Below are positions 17,567-25,459 of a DNA stretch of 64,000 nt, one piece after another. Below the pieces are notes generated by a model. The model saw nothing but the letters and a program-made list of their open reading frames with translations. It was not told where the DNA came from and made no database searches. The number at the start of each line of letters is the position of its first letter. The stretch's first letter is position 1. The position numbers and the translations under genes are program-made. Origin of the DNA: JBGQDM01 sp041495845 (lineage in GTDB: Bacteria; Acidobacteriota; Terriglobia; Terriglobales; Acidobacteriaceae); the NCBI GenBank assembly GCA_041495845.1, contig JBGQDM010000001.1, positions 1 to 64,000 on the forward strand. Direction: 5' to 3'.

Positions 17567-19417
17567 ATGTTGTTGATCCAGCTAGCTCAGGGTGATGCTC
17601 GCACGACAAGCGTCCGCCGTCCGCGGGGTGGCCCGCCAACTGCAAATAAGAACACCGTCTTGAACCTCTCTCTTCAAACTGTTTCTGTAACGCCAGCGGC
17701 AGCGGCGCTCGCAGCAGGCGCGGCAGGTCCAGCCCTCCCCGCGGACCTCTTTCAAGTGATTCTGGCCAGCATTCTGACCGCAGCGGGACAAGCGTCCGCC
17801 ACGCCGGAGCTTCCCGTTGCCCCGGCGAGCAAATTGCCGAAGAAGGATGCAGGCGCAGAGTCGAGAGAATCTTCAGCAGTCGCTCTGGTTGCAGCGGTGC
17901 CTCTTCAGTTGGCTGTTGTCCCAGGGGCTGTAGCCGTTTCTGCCCCAATCGCAAGTCCCGAGAGGGTTGCGAATCTCGCGAGCGTTGACAGTCGCAGTGT
18001 TCCAAGTGCCAACGTGATTCGTGGGCAAGCGGCTGAGGCCGGGCCCACGCAAATCGAATTGTTGGATGTTGCTTCTGCGCTCACAACGCCGAAGGCGGCA
18101 CCTGGAATCGCATCCGCCACCCCAGCTGTCGCGGCAACATCTCTGCCGCCCGATACCGGACCGGGTGTCGCCAAAACTGAGGCCGCCGTTGTGGCGCCCG
18201 CGCCGGTCACGCCGGCAGTCTCACCCGTAGCCACGCCTGCGCCAACTTTTGCTCTCCCCACGGTGCTCCCGAATTTTGTTTCAATGTCCGCGACAGCAGA
18301 CCTCCCGACTTCCACTCCGCTGCCGCGAAGGCCGGTAGCGTCTCCGAACTTTCCCGAACAACTTCCCATCAACTTGCCGGCCAATCCACGCAACCGCATT
18401 CCGGCCCCTCCATCGGCTCCGGCGGAGACGGCCACGACACCCCGTTCCGCGAACGGCATTTTTTTGCAAGGTGCCCTGGCTCCGCAGGTTGCGAATGGAT
18501 CGCTGGTTTCGAATGTCCCCGTGGTGCTCCCAGTGAAAAATGCAAGCCCCGCTCCCGCCGGGGACCGTGCGTCCGATGCGCGGTCGGCGGAAAGAGGGCC
18601 GGGAGCGGATACGACCAAGTTTCTCGTTCCAGCAGAGCTGCCAACCGTCGTGGCAGTCACTCCTGCCACTGCAGGCGGCCCAGCAAAACCAGATCACGAA
18701 GACGGCACGGAAAATCCGTTCGCACCGCTGCTGCCTCCGGCGGCTGCACTCGTATCGGCGGCAACTCCCTCGGTGCCAGTGGTGGGGAGCGGAGCAGGGG
18801 AACCAACTCCGGTGGCGGCATTCGTTTCCCAGGCTACGCTCAAGCCGGCCCCGACCCCTCATCAGATGCTCGACCAGACCCCGCTGCCTGCGGATGCCGG
18901 CACCGTTTCGGCGTCGAATTCCGGAAACCGGTTTGTCGATCGCGACGGACAAAGTGAGATGCATGTTGGCTGGAGCCAGCCCGGCTGGGGACGGATCGAG
19001 GTGCACACCGTGCTGCGCGATAACCAGGTGGGTGTCACCATTGCGAGCGAACGTTCCGACTTGCGGGCTCTGGCGGCAGCGGAAATGCCGGGTTTGCACA
19101 ATCACTTGCAGCGGCAACAACTGGAGTTGCAGGAAATGCGCTTTACCACCGCCGGTCGCATGGGGGAAGACGCAACGGGCTCCAGTTCATCGCGGCAGAA
19201 CTCATCCGGGCAGCATCCCAACCAGAGTCACGGACAGGCGCCGGGAGGGAATGATCATCCCCGGCAACCCTCGGGACAACGCGGAATGGAAGCTGTTCCG
19301 GAAATCCGAGACGTGAGGCCCCACCCAGTTCCTGAACCTGAGCCGCTGCCTTGGCGGGAACGGCCACCGGGGTTGGGTAGTCCGGCTGTCCCCATCGCCC
19401 TTAACTTGCTGGCCTGA
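17567..19417 (+). CDS. fliK: flagellar hook-length control protein FliK
   Basis: 616 residues. The first 420 are Ala/Pro/Thr/Val-rich and low-complexity, the molecular-ruler region. The conserved C-terminal substrate-switch domain lies around 460-545 (MHVGWSQPGWGRIEVHTVLR, then LRALAAAEMPGLHNHLQ and LELQEMRF), followed by a Ser/Gln/His-rich tail. FliK stops hook growth and switches export specificity through FlhB. The start is uncertain: ATG 17567 has no Shine-Dalgarno sequence, and TTG 17660 (MNLSLQTVS) is an alternative closer to typical FliK N-termini. flgD follows 32 bp later. Confidence 0.88.
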   Translation: MLLIQLAQGDARTTSVRRPRGGPPTANKNTVLNLSLQTVSVTPAAAALAAGAAGPALPADLFQVILASILTAAGQASATPELPVAPASKLPKKDAGAESRESSAVALVAAVPLQLAVVPGAVAVSAPIASPERVANLASVDSRSVPSANVIRGQAAEAGPTQIELLDVASALTTPKAAPGIASATPAVAATSLPPDTGPGVAKTEAAVVAPAPVTPAVSPVATPAPTFALPTVLPNFVSMSATADLPTSTPLPRRPVASPNFPEQLPINLPANPRNRIPAPPSAPAETATTPRSANGIFLQGALAPQVANGSLVSNVPVVLPVKNASPAPAGDRASDARSAERGPGADTTKFLVPAELPTVVAVTPATAGGPAKPDHEDGTENPFAPLLPPAAALVSAATPSVPVVGSGAGEPTPVAAFVSQATLKPAPTPHQMLDQTPLPADAGTVSASNSGNRFVDRDGQSEMHVGWSQPGWGRIEVHTVLRDNQVGVTIASERSDLRALAAAEMPGLHNHLQRQQLELQEMRFTTAGRMGEDATGSSSSRQNSSGQHPNQSHGQAPGGNDHPRQPSGQRGMEAVPEIRDVRPHPVPEPEPLPWRERPPGLGSPAVPIALNLLA

Positions 19418-19449
19418 AATACCAGCATGCATGACGAAAGGAAGGCACC

Positions 19450-19737
19450 ATGATTTCACCGCTCAGTCTGTCCCCGACCACATCTTCACTCAACGCCGCC
19501 GCGGGCGCCAGCGCGCCCGCTCCGGGCAGTCCGGGAGAAATCAGTGGACTGTTTTTGCAACTGCTGACGGCGCAGCTCAAGAGTCAATCCCCGCTGGATC
19601 CGTTGAATCCTCAGGATTTTCTCAATCAGTTGATCCAGCTCAATACACTCGACCAGATCTCGCAGATCCGGGCCTTACTGGCTGGCGCTGGCACCTCGTC
19701 TGCCGCCGCTCCAGGTGTTTCGAAATCATCGTTCTAA
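19450..19737 (+). CDS. flgD: short flagellar hook-capping protein FlgD
   Basis: 95 residues. The N-terminal FlgD motif is intact (FLQLLTAQLKSQSPLDPLNP, FLNQLIQLNTLDQISQI, about 33-75), but the protein stops soon after it. Typical FlgD is about 220 residues and carries Ig-like/tudor domains that form the cap plate; these are missing and there is no continuation in another frame before flgE. The ATG has a good GAAAGGAAGG site. Either a minimal scaffold is sufficient here or the plate is provided by another protein. Confidence 0.9.
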   Translation: MISPLSLSPTTSSLNAAAGASAPAPGSPGEISGLFLQLLTAQLKSQSPLDPLNPQDFLNQLIQLNTLDQISQIRALLAGAGTSSAAAPGVSKSSF

Positions 19738-19761
19738 GCGTCTTGCCAAGGAGAGGTTCCC

Positions 19762-21000
19762 ATGCCCGTATTTTCAATTCCACTGTCCGGACTGAACGCC
19801 AGTTCGATCGCCCTGCAAACCATTGCCAACAATCTTGCCAATCTCAACACCATTGGCTACAAAGATGCGCGCGTGCTGTTTCGCGACCTGTTCTATCAAA
19901 CGCTGGGCACGAACGGTTCCGGTGATCCCATTCAGTCGGGCGCGGGCGTGACGGTGGGCGCAATTTCGTCGTTGTTTACCCAAGGCAGCGTCGATCCGAG
20001 TGGGGTGCCCACGGATGTGGCCATCAATGGTGACGGTTTCTTTGTGGTGCAAAAAGATGGAAACACGGTGTATACGCGCGACGGCAATTTTTCAGTGGAT
20101 AAGAATGACTTGCTGGTCACGGCCGATGGGCAATCGGTGCTGGGTTTTCCGGCGGTGAATGGCGTGATCACCACCGGCCAAGGACTGACCCCTTTGCGGC
20201 TAGGAGCCGGCACCATCAGCCCGCCGACACCCACTTCCAATGTCCAGATCCGTACCAACCTCAATGCCACCGCCGTCAACGGAGATGCCTTTAGCACCCC
20301 GGTGACAGTCTTTGATTCTCTGGGTGCCAGCCATGTCTTGACGTACACCTTTACCAAGACGGGATCAAATGCCTGGAGTTACGCGCTGACCATTCCGCAA
20401 GCACAAATCACCGGCGCGCTTACCGATCCGGTGGTGATCAAAGCCGGCACCTTGACGTTCGATGGTTCCGGCAATCTGCTTACCCCGATTGCCAATGTCA
20501 CCGCCATCAAGATTCAGAATCTGGCCAACGGCGCCAAGGACCTGCAATTTGACTGGCAAATCTATCAGGGCACCAATGGGTTGTTGAGCCAGGTGGCAGC
20601 CCCGAGCAGCACCGCGTCGACCCGGCAGGATGGCAGCGGTGCCGGCTCGCTACTCAACTTCACCATCGGTGGGGATGGCGTGGTCACCGGGAACTTCAGC
20701 AACGGTCAGACGGCCGTCCTGGGCCAGTTGGGACTAGCGACTTTCCCGAATCTGCAAGGACTGCTGCGCACCGGGCGAAATGATTTTTCTGAAACACTGG
20801 CTTCCGGTCAATCCGTGGTGGGTGCGCCGACCACCGGGGGCCGCGGCAGTTTGAGCGGTGGCGCTCTCGAACTCTCCAACGTGGATATCGCCAAAGAATT
20901 TGCGTCGTTGATCGTGGCGCAACGCGGGTTCCAAGCGAATGCCCGCGTGGTGACAACGTTTGATGAAATTACGCAAGACACCATCAACCTGAAACGATAG
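19762..21000 (+). CDS. flgE: flagellar hook protein FlgE
   Basis: 412 residues. The N-terminal rod/hook motif (ANNLANLNTIGYKDARVLF), the FlgE-specific VAINGDGFFVVQ and the C-terminal SNVDIAKEFASLIVAQRGFQ are clear. The Ser/Thr/Val-rich middle (about 140-330) forms the exposed hook domains. ATG 19762 is preceded by AAGGAGAGG. It is the last gene of this block and is followed by a hairpin and a 253-bp gap. Confidence 0.97.
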   Translation: MPVFSIPLSGLNASSIALQTIANNLANLNTIGYKDARVLFRDLFYQTLGTNGSGDPIQSGAGVTVGAISSLFTQGSVDPSGVPTDVAINGDGFFVVQKDGNTVYTRDGNFSVDKNDLLVTADGQSVLGFPAVNGVITTGQGLTPLRLGAGTISPPTPTSNVQIRTNLNATAVNGDAFSTPVTVFDSLGASHVLTYTFTKTGSNAWSYALTIPQAQITGALTDPVVIKAGTLTFDGSGNLLTPIANVTAIKIQNLANGAKDLQFDWQIYQGTNGLLSQVAAPSSTASTRQDGSGAGSLLNFTIGGDGVVTGNFSNGQTAVLGQLGLATFPNLQGLLRTGRNDFSETLASGQSVVGAPTTGGRGSLSGGALELSNVDIAKEFASLIVAQRGFQANARVVTTFDEITQDTINLKR

Positions 21001-21021
21001 TCGAAGCTAGGTGGCGGACGT

Positions 21022-21045
21022 GGCCGGGGAAGTCAACTCCCGGCC
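21022..21045 (+). terminator. hairpin after flgE, possible terminator
   Basis: GGCCGGG (21022-21028) and CCCGGCC (21039-21045) form a perfect 7-bp stem with a 10-base loop, 21 bp after the flgE stop. A T-rich stretch (CTCTTTCTT) follows about 10 bases later. It may end or attenuate the flgB-flgE transcript. Confidence 0.45.
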
Positions 21046-21143
21046 GGGCCGCGCCTCTTTCTTGACCAAGGCTCTCTTAATGAAGACTTTGTAAGAAACG
21101 ATTTTCCCGTGGTTGGTCCGTGGCGCCCAGTCCCGGCACGAAA

Positions 21144-21175
21144 GGCGGGAGCTCCGCCAAGCCCATACTTGGCGG
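21144..21175 (+). promoter_or_regulatory. structured leader before fliL with two mutually exclusive hairpins
   Basis: CCGCCAAG (21154-21161) pairs perfectly with CTTGGCGG (21168-21175) around a 6-base loop. The same CCGCC can instead pair with GGCGG at 21144-21148. Two CCGCGG palindromes lie further on. The arrangement allows alternative folds in the fliL leader, in an island where most genes overlap. No known riboswitch consensus was recognised. Confidence 0.4.
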
Positions 21176-21253
21176 GCACTTGCCGCGGCGGCCCGAACTC
21201 AGAATTTCTTTCCCCGCGGCCCGTCGGCCCTGCGATTGCACCTCCGTCCTCCG

Positions 21254-21724
21254 ATGGCTGCATCTGCTCCTGCTCCGGTAATCAGTGTGCGGCCGCGTCC
21301 GCCTCAGCCGCGCCGTTGGCTGGTGCCGCTGCTGGTGGGGATGCTGCTGATGGCGGTTGGGATCTGGCGTTGGCGCGTGCAGGTGGCGGAAGCGAACGCC
21401 GCCGCGTCGGGTCCGGTTCAGTCTGTGCTCCATCTGGACACGTTTGTGCTCAATCTCAACGATCCCGAGCAGCGAGCGTATCTGCGCATTGGCATTGAAA
21501 TTGGTTTGCACCGGCCGCCGGCGAAGGCGGATGCCGCACCCCTGCCGGTGGCGGCGGTACGCGACGCGCTGCTGGCCGTGCTGGCGGCGCGGCGGGTGCA
21601 GGATGTGCTCTCGGTGGAAGGCAAAGAACAGTTGAAGCGGGATTTGCTCACCGCGGTGCGCGGCCGGGCGCCTGAATTGGGCGCCCAGGAGATTTATTTC
21701 ACCGAGTTGCTGGTACAGCGCTGA
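21254..21724 (+). CDS. fliL: flagellar basal-body-associated protein FliL
   Basis: 156 residues from ATG 21254. A short basic N-terminus (RPRPPQPRRW) is followed by one transmembrane helix (about 21-37) and the periplasmic FliL domain (LHLDTFVLNLNDPEQRAYLRI, later VEGKEQLKRDLL and IYFTELLVQ). FliL surrounds the stator units and supports motor torque. A longer in-frame extension to 21113 would cross the structured leader and is unlikely. Confidence 0.93.
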   Translation: MAASAPAPVISVRPRPPQPRRWLVPLLVGMLLMAVGIWRWRVQVAEANAAASGPVQSVLHLDTFVLNLNDPEQRAYLRIGIEIGLHRPPAKADAAPLPVAAVRDALLAVLAARRVQDVLSVEGKEQLKRDLLTAVRGRAPELGAQEIYFTELLVQR

Positions 21725-21758
21725 GCAAGTGCAGCGCTAAGCAGCCACGGAGGCTGGC

Positions 21759-22073
21759 ATGAGCGGGACAGGGGTAGGGACGGCGCCAGCGCCAGAAGGG
21801 CAAGCCGTGAAGACCGGGCCCACGGGGGAACCGGCGCTGCAGGCGGCGGCCTGGAAGGCGGCAGCCCGTCTGCCTTGTGTGCTGGCGGTGGCGCTGCCGT
21901 TGGCGTCCGTGCGGCTGGCGGAAGTGCTGGCCTTGGTTCCGGGGGCAGTGCTTGCGACTCCCTGGCTGGTCACCGCCGATGTGCCCTTGCGGGTGAATGG
22001 GGAACTGGTGGCGTGGTGCGAGTTCGAAGTAGTGCGCGGCCGCATCGCGGTGCGACTGACGGAACTGGCGTGA
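21759..22073 (+). CDS. fliN: small FliN-like motor switch protein (SpoA domain only)
   Basis: 104 residues. The C-terminal 70 residues form one SpoA/surface-presentation domain (VRLAEVLALVPGAVLATPWL, then VPLRVNGELVAWCEFEVV and RIAVRLTELA), the core of FliN. The N-terminal 30 residues are Gly/Pro/Thr-rich. It lies in the usual FliN position between fliL and fliO, but fliM is elsewhere (28.5 kb), next to a second, longer FliN homologue. ATG 21759 follows an AGCCACGGAGG site. Confidence 0.85.
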   Translation: MSGTGVGTAPAPEGQAVKTGPTGEPALQAAAWKAAARLPCVLAVALPLASVRLAEVLALVPGAVLATPWLVTADVPLRVNGELVAWCEFEVVRGRIAVRLTELA

Positions 22074-22083
22074 GGGAGAGAAC

Positions 22084-22380
22084 GTGCTGCTGTCCATGAA
22101 TCACAAGAAAAAAAAGACGCTGACCGCAAGCTGGCGCGACTGGTGGCGGGCTCGTCTGACTCACCGCCGGCAGCTGCGGCTCACCGAAACGCTCGGTCTC
22201 GGCGAACACCGCTTCGTGGCGGTGATCGAATTTGAGCGCCGGCGGTTTCTGCTGGGCGGCACCGCGCGGTCGCTGACCCTGCTGACCGAACTGGCGGCGG
22301 CTGTCACGGTTCGCGCGGATGTGCCCGCGGACGGGGAAACCAACGCCACCCACTCGTCGCTCCGGGAGGCGTTGCCGTGA
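22084..22380 (+). CDS. fliO: FliO-like flagellar biosynthesis protein lacking a membrane helix
   Basis: 98 residues, GTG start at 22084 (ATG 22096 is an alternative). The central part (LRLTETLGLGEHRFVAVIEF followed by RRFLLGGTARSLTLLTEL) matches the cytoplasmic domain of FliO, and it lies directly before fliP. Canonical FliO has an N-terminal transmembrane helix; here the N-terminus is basic (NHKKKKTL) and then Trp/Arg-rich with no long hydrophobic run. It overlaps fliP by 4 bp. Called mainly by position and the C-terminal motif. Confidence 0.7.
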   Translation: MLLSMNHKKKKTLTASWRDWWRARLTHRRQLRLTETLGLGEHRFVAVIEFERRRFLLGGTARSLTLLTELAAAVTVRADVPADGETNATHSSLREALP

Positions 22381-23105
22381 ATCAACTCGCCCCGCTGTGG
22401 GGGATGTTCGTGTGGGCGACGCCGGCGGCAGTCCGGCCGCTCGAGGGGCTGCTCTCGGCGGCCGGCGGTAAGCACGCCGTTTCCAGTTCGCCCTGGGCGA
22501 TTGTCGTTCTGCTGACGCTGTTGACCCTGCTGCCCGCGCTGCTGCTCTCGATGACGCCGTTCGTGCGGCTGCTGGTGGTGTTTCATTTTCTGCGGCAGGC
22601 GTTGGGGACGCAGACCACACCGAGTAATCAGACGCTGATTGGGCTGGCCTTGTTGTTGACTTACTTTCTGATGCAACCGGTGGGCGCGGCGGTGTATCAG
22701 CAGGCGCTCGAACCGCTGGCCTCCGGCCGGGTGGATGTTTGGCAGGCGCTCGATCGCGCGGCTGGCCCCATGCGCCAGTTCATGTTGCCGTACGCGCGGG
22801 AAAAAGACCTGGCCTTGTTTCTCGATCTGGCCCACGCTCCCCGGCCCCACCGTCCGGAGGAGGTGCCGTTGCGCGTGCTCGCGCCGGCGTATCTCATTTC
22901 CGAACTCAAGGCTGGATTTCAGATTGGGGCGGCGCTGTTTCTGCCCTTTCTGGTGATCGATCTGGCGGTGGCGGCGGTGACCACTTCCACCGGCATGCTG
23001 CAACTGCCGCCGGTGGTGATTTCGACGCCACTGAAGATTCTGCTGTTTGTCATGGTGGACGGCTGGAACCTGCTGCTGAGTTCGCTGATGCGGAGTTTCC
23101 AATGA
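22377..23105 (+). CDS. fliP: flagellar type III export protein FliP
   Basis: Export-gate subunit, 242 residues, GTG start overlapping fliO. Membrane segments are near 42-62, 83-103, 180-200 and 210-232. The FliP signatures are present: MTPFVRLLVVFHFLRQALGT and AYLISELKAGFQIGAALFLP. The usual N-terminal signal peptide is not obvious; the first 35 residues are only moderately hydrophobic. Confidence 0.96.
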   Translation: MNQLAPLWGMFVWATPAAVRPLEGLLSAAGGKHAVSSSPWAIVVLLTLLTLLPALLLSMTPFVRLLVVFHFLRQALGTQTTPSNQTLIGLALLLTYFLMQPVGAAVYQQALEPLASGRVDVWQALDRAAGPMRQFMLPYAREKDLALFLDLAHAPRPHRPEEVPLRVLAPAYLISELKAGFQIGAALFLPFLVIDLAVAAVTTSTGMLQLPPVVISTPLKILLFVMVDGWNLLLSSLMRSFQ

Positions 23106-23150
23106 GGGCGAGGTGCGCGGCTCGCAAGCGTGGGCTGGACAAAATCAGGC

Positions 23151-23195
23151 CGGAGAACACGGGAGCGGAGAACAGCGGAGTGGAGAACACGCGAT
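23151..23195 (+). repeat. three 15-bp tandem repeats ending at the fliQ start codon
   Basis: The units begin at 23151, 23166 and 23181 and share GGAGAACA at exactly 15-bp spacing (23152, 23167, 23182). The array ends one base before the fliQ ATG at 23196. Each unit carries a GGAG that can act as a Shine-Dalgarno core, so the fliQ ribosome-binding region is present three times. Confidence 0.85.
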
Positions 23196-23459
23196 ATGGA
23201 TCCTTACGTGGAATTGGTGCGGCGGGCGCTCGAAATGGCGTTGCTGGTCAGTGCGCCGCTGCTGGCGGTGGTGCTGGTGGTGAGCCTGGTGGTCAACATC
23301 TGCCAGGTGCTGACTTCCCTGCAGGAGGGCACGCTTTCGACGGTGCCCCGCCTGGTCGCGACGGCGGCAGCGGCTTTTCTTTTGTTGCCCTGGATGGCGC
23401 GCCGGCTGGGGGCCTTCACGCTCTCAGTCTTTTCCGACTTCCATTCCATGCTGCGCTGA
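23196..23459 (+). CDS. fliQ: flagellar type III export protein FliQ
   Basis: 87 residues with two transmembrane helices (about 16-38 and 50-72) and the FliQ pattern (LLVSAPLLAVVLVVSLVVNI, QVLTSLQEGTLSTVPRL). ATG 23196 gives the family's normal length; the open frame continues 66 bp upstream through the tandem repeats, but that extension is Arg-rich and not FliQ-like. Confidence 0.95.
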   Translation: MDPYVELVRRALEMALLVSAPLLAVVLVVSLVVNICQVLTSLQEGTLSTVPRLVATAAAAFLLLPWMARRLGAFTLSVFSDFHSMLR

Positions 23460-23481
23460 ATCCCGGGAGAGAGCAACCACT

Positions 23482-24300
23482 GTGATTGCGACCTTGGTGA
23501 TTACGACGATCGGGCAGACCAATCCGTTCGGTGCCGGCCCGCTGGCGGAGAGCGTCTATGGCGCGCTGGTGGTGGGAACGCGGATTTCGCTGGTCATGGT
23601 GTTTCTGCCTTTCCTCGGCGACACCGGGATTCCCGCGCTGGCCAAAGCGGCATTGGCCGTCCTGATGACGGGATTGTTGGCGGCGGGGGGTGGAATTGCG
23701 CTGCCTGCGGTGGCCCATGCCGGTGGACTGGCGTTGTTGCTGCTGCGCGAAGCCGCACTCGGACTGGTACTGGCGTTGGGCGCTCATTGCGTCATCGAAG
23801 CGGCGCAACTGGCAGGCCAGCTGGCGGGATTTCAGATTGGACTCTCGCTGGTCAACGTGATTGATCCGCAAACCGCGGTGGATACACCTGTACTTTCCAT
23901 TCTGCATCGCTGGCTGGGGTTGATGATTTTTCTCCACTTGAACGCGCATCACTGGTTGCTGCGAGCGGCGGCGCGCAGTTTTGAGGTCGTACCCCCATCG
24001 TCGGCGCTTCTGCCCGCCGCTTCCCTGCTGGGAGTCGTCCGCGCCGCGGGCGGCATGTGGCTGTCGGCGGTGGAACTGGCGGCACCGCTGCTGGTGGTAA
24101 CGATGATTGCAGATGTGGCCCTTGGGTTCCTCGGCCGGGTGTCGCCGCAGCTGCCGGTGCTGATATTCGGGCTGGCGGTGAAACCTCTGCTTGGACTGAC
24201 CGTTATGGTGGCCACGGTTTCAGCCTGGCCCTGGTTTTTTGCGCATCGGCTGGAGCAGGCGCTCGCCCTGGGCGAACGCCTGCTGCACCTAGCGCGCTAG
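23482..24300 (+). CDS. fliR: flagellar type III export protein FliR
   Basis: 272 residues, GTG start. About six hydrophobic segments. The middle section (AAQLAGQLAGFQIGLSLVNV, then DPQTAVDTPVLSILHRWLGL) and FLGRVSPQLPVLIFGLAVKP near the C-terminus are characteristic of FliR, which completes the FliPQR export gate. Ends 64 bp before flhB. Confidence 0.95.
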   Translation: MIATLVITTIGQTNPFGAGPLAESVYGALVVGTRISLVMVFLPFLGDTGIPALAKAALAVLMTGLLAAGGGIALPAVAHAGGLALLLLREAALGLVLALGAHCVIEAAQLAGQLAGFQIGLSLVNVIDPQTAVDTPVLSILHRWLGLMIFLHLNAHHWLLRAAARSFEVVPPSSALLPAASLLGVVRAAGGMWLSAVELAAPLLVVTMIADVALGFLGRVSPQLPVLIFGLAVKPLLGLTVMVATVSAWPWFFAHRLEQALALGERLLHLAR

Positions 24301-24319
24301 GGCGGCGACGGAACGAGAT

Positions 24320-24347
24320 CAGGGACAGGGATTCAGGGACACGGATT
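24320..24347 (+). repeat. two 14-bp tandem repeats before flhB
   Basis: CAGGGACAGGGATT (24320-24333) and CAGGGACACGGATT (24334-24347) differ at one base. They fill the purine-rich spacer before the flhB ATG (24365), which also contains GAGG (24348-24351). Similar short repeats lie before fliQ, fliM and flgM. Confidence 0.7.
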
Positions 24348-24364
24348 GAGGCAGCGGGAAAAAC

Positions 24365-25459
24365 ATGGCGAGCGGAGAAAGCGGAGAAAAACGAGAGAAA
24401 CCGACACCGCGACGACGCCGGCAAGCGCGCGAACGCGGCCAGGTGGCGCGCAGTCGCGACCTCTCCGGAGCGCTGGCGTTGCTGGCCGCGTTGCTGGTGC
24501 TGGCCAGCCAGACCGGGATGTTTCTGCGGGCATGGCGCGCCTGGCTGGAATCGTTGCTGCTGATTTCCGGGCGCGGCGCCCTGCCGGCAGGTCTGGCCGC
24601 GGGGGGCGCCGGGCTGCTGGCGCTGGCGGTGGCTCCAGCCATCGCGCTGGCGTGGGTGGTGGCGGGCGCGAGTGCGCTGGTCCAGGGCGGGATGGTGATC
24701 GCGCCGCAAGCGCTGGTTCCCGATGCCGACCGTTTGTTGTCCGGCGAGCGCTTGCAAAAACTTTTTTCCTGGACGGCGCTCACCAATCTGGGCCGGTCGC
24801 TGGTGCCCATGGCCGGCATGGCGCTCGTGGTGATGGCTTTGCTGACGCGGCAGTGGCCGCAACTGCCCGCGCTGCTCCGCCTGCAGCCGGCGCCGCTGAC
24901 GGCGACGCTGTTTGGGCGGCTGTTTGAGTTGGGGTGGAAATGTGGGCTGGTGTTGCTGGCCTGGTCCGGCGTGGACTATCTGCTCGAACGCTGGCGGCTG
25001 GAGAAACAGTTGCGCATGAGCCGCCAGGAAGTGCAGGAAGAGTTCAAAGAGACGGAAGGAAATCCGGCGGTCAAGGCGCGCATTCGCCGTTTGCAGCGGC
25101 GCATGCGCCGCCGGAGCATGTTGCGCGAAGTGGCGGAAGCGGCGGTGGTCATCACCAATCCGACCGAGTATGCCATTGCTTTGCGTTATGGCGCGGCCAT
25201 GCCTGCCCCGGTGGTGGTGGCGAAAGGCCGCCACCTGCTGGCCCGCGAAATCCGGCAATTGGCGGTGTGGCACGGCGTGCCGGTGCTGGAAAATCCGCCG
25301 CTGGCGCATGCCCTGTATCGCACGGTTGAAGTCGGGCAGAGCATTCCGCCCAAACTGTATGCCGTGGTGGCCGAAGTTTTGGCGGTGCTCTGGCGGGCCC
25401 AGGCGCGCGCTGCAGCGGGTGCGGCCGGCGGCTCCGGCCGCGGAGGCCAGGTGGCATGA
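24365..25459 (+). CDS. flhB: flagellar type III export protein FlhB
   Basis: 364 residues: basic N-terminus (EKPTPRRRRQARERGQVARS), about four membrane helices between 35 and 205, and a cytoplasmic domain. The autocleavage site reads N265-P266-T267-E268 where the common form is NPTH; Asn and Pro, the residues at the cut, are kept. FlhB changes export specificity from rod/hook to filament after signalling by FliK. Overlaps flhA by 4 bp. Confidence 0.95.
   Translation: MASGESGEKREKPTPRRRRQARERGQVARSRDLSGALALLAALLVLASQTGMFLRAWRAWLESLLLISGRGALPAGLAAGGAGLLALAVAPAIALAWVVAGASALVQGGMVIAPQALVPDADRLLSGERLQKLFSWTALTNLGRSLVPMAGMALVVMALLTRQWPQLPALLRLQPAPLTATLFGRLFELGWKCGLVLLAWSGVDYLLERWRLEKQLRMSRQEVQEEFKETEGNPAVKARIRRLQRRMRRRSMLREVAEAAVVITNPTEYAIALRYGAAMPAPVVVAKGRHLLAREIRQLAVWHGVPVLENPPLAHALYRTVEVGQSIPPKLYAVVAEVLAVLWRAQARAAAGAAGGSGRGGQVA

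Noticed and set aside
21168..21184. Sigma-54-like TTGGC...TTGCC before fliL
   Set aside because: GG-to-GC gap is 9 bases; sigma-54 requires 10. The words are also explained by the hairpin.
21120..21250. Cyclic-di-GMP (GEMM) riboswitch before fliL
   Set aside because: A CACGAAAGG-like word is present, but the other conserved GEMM segments are not.
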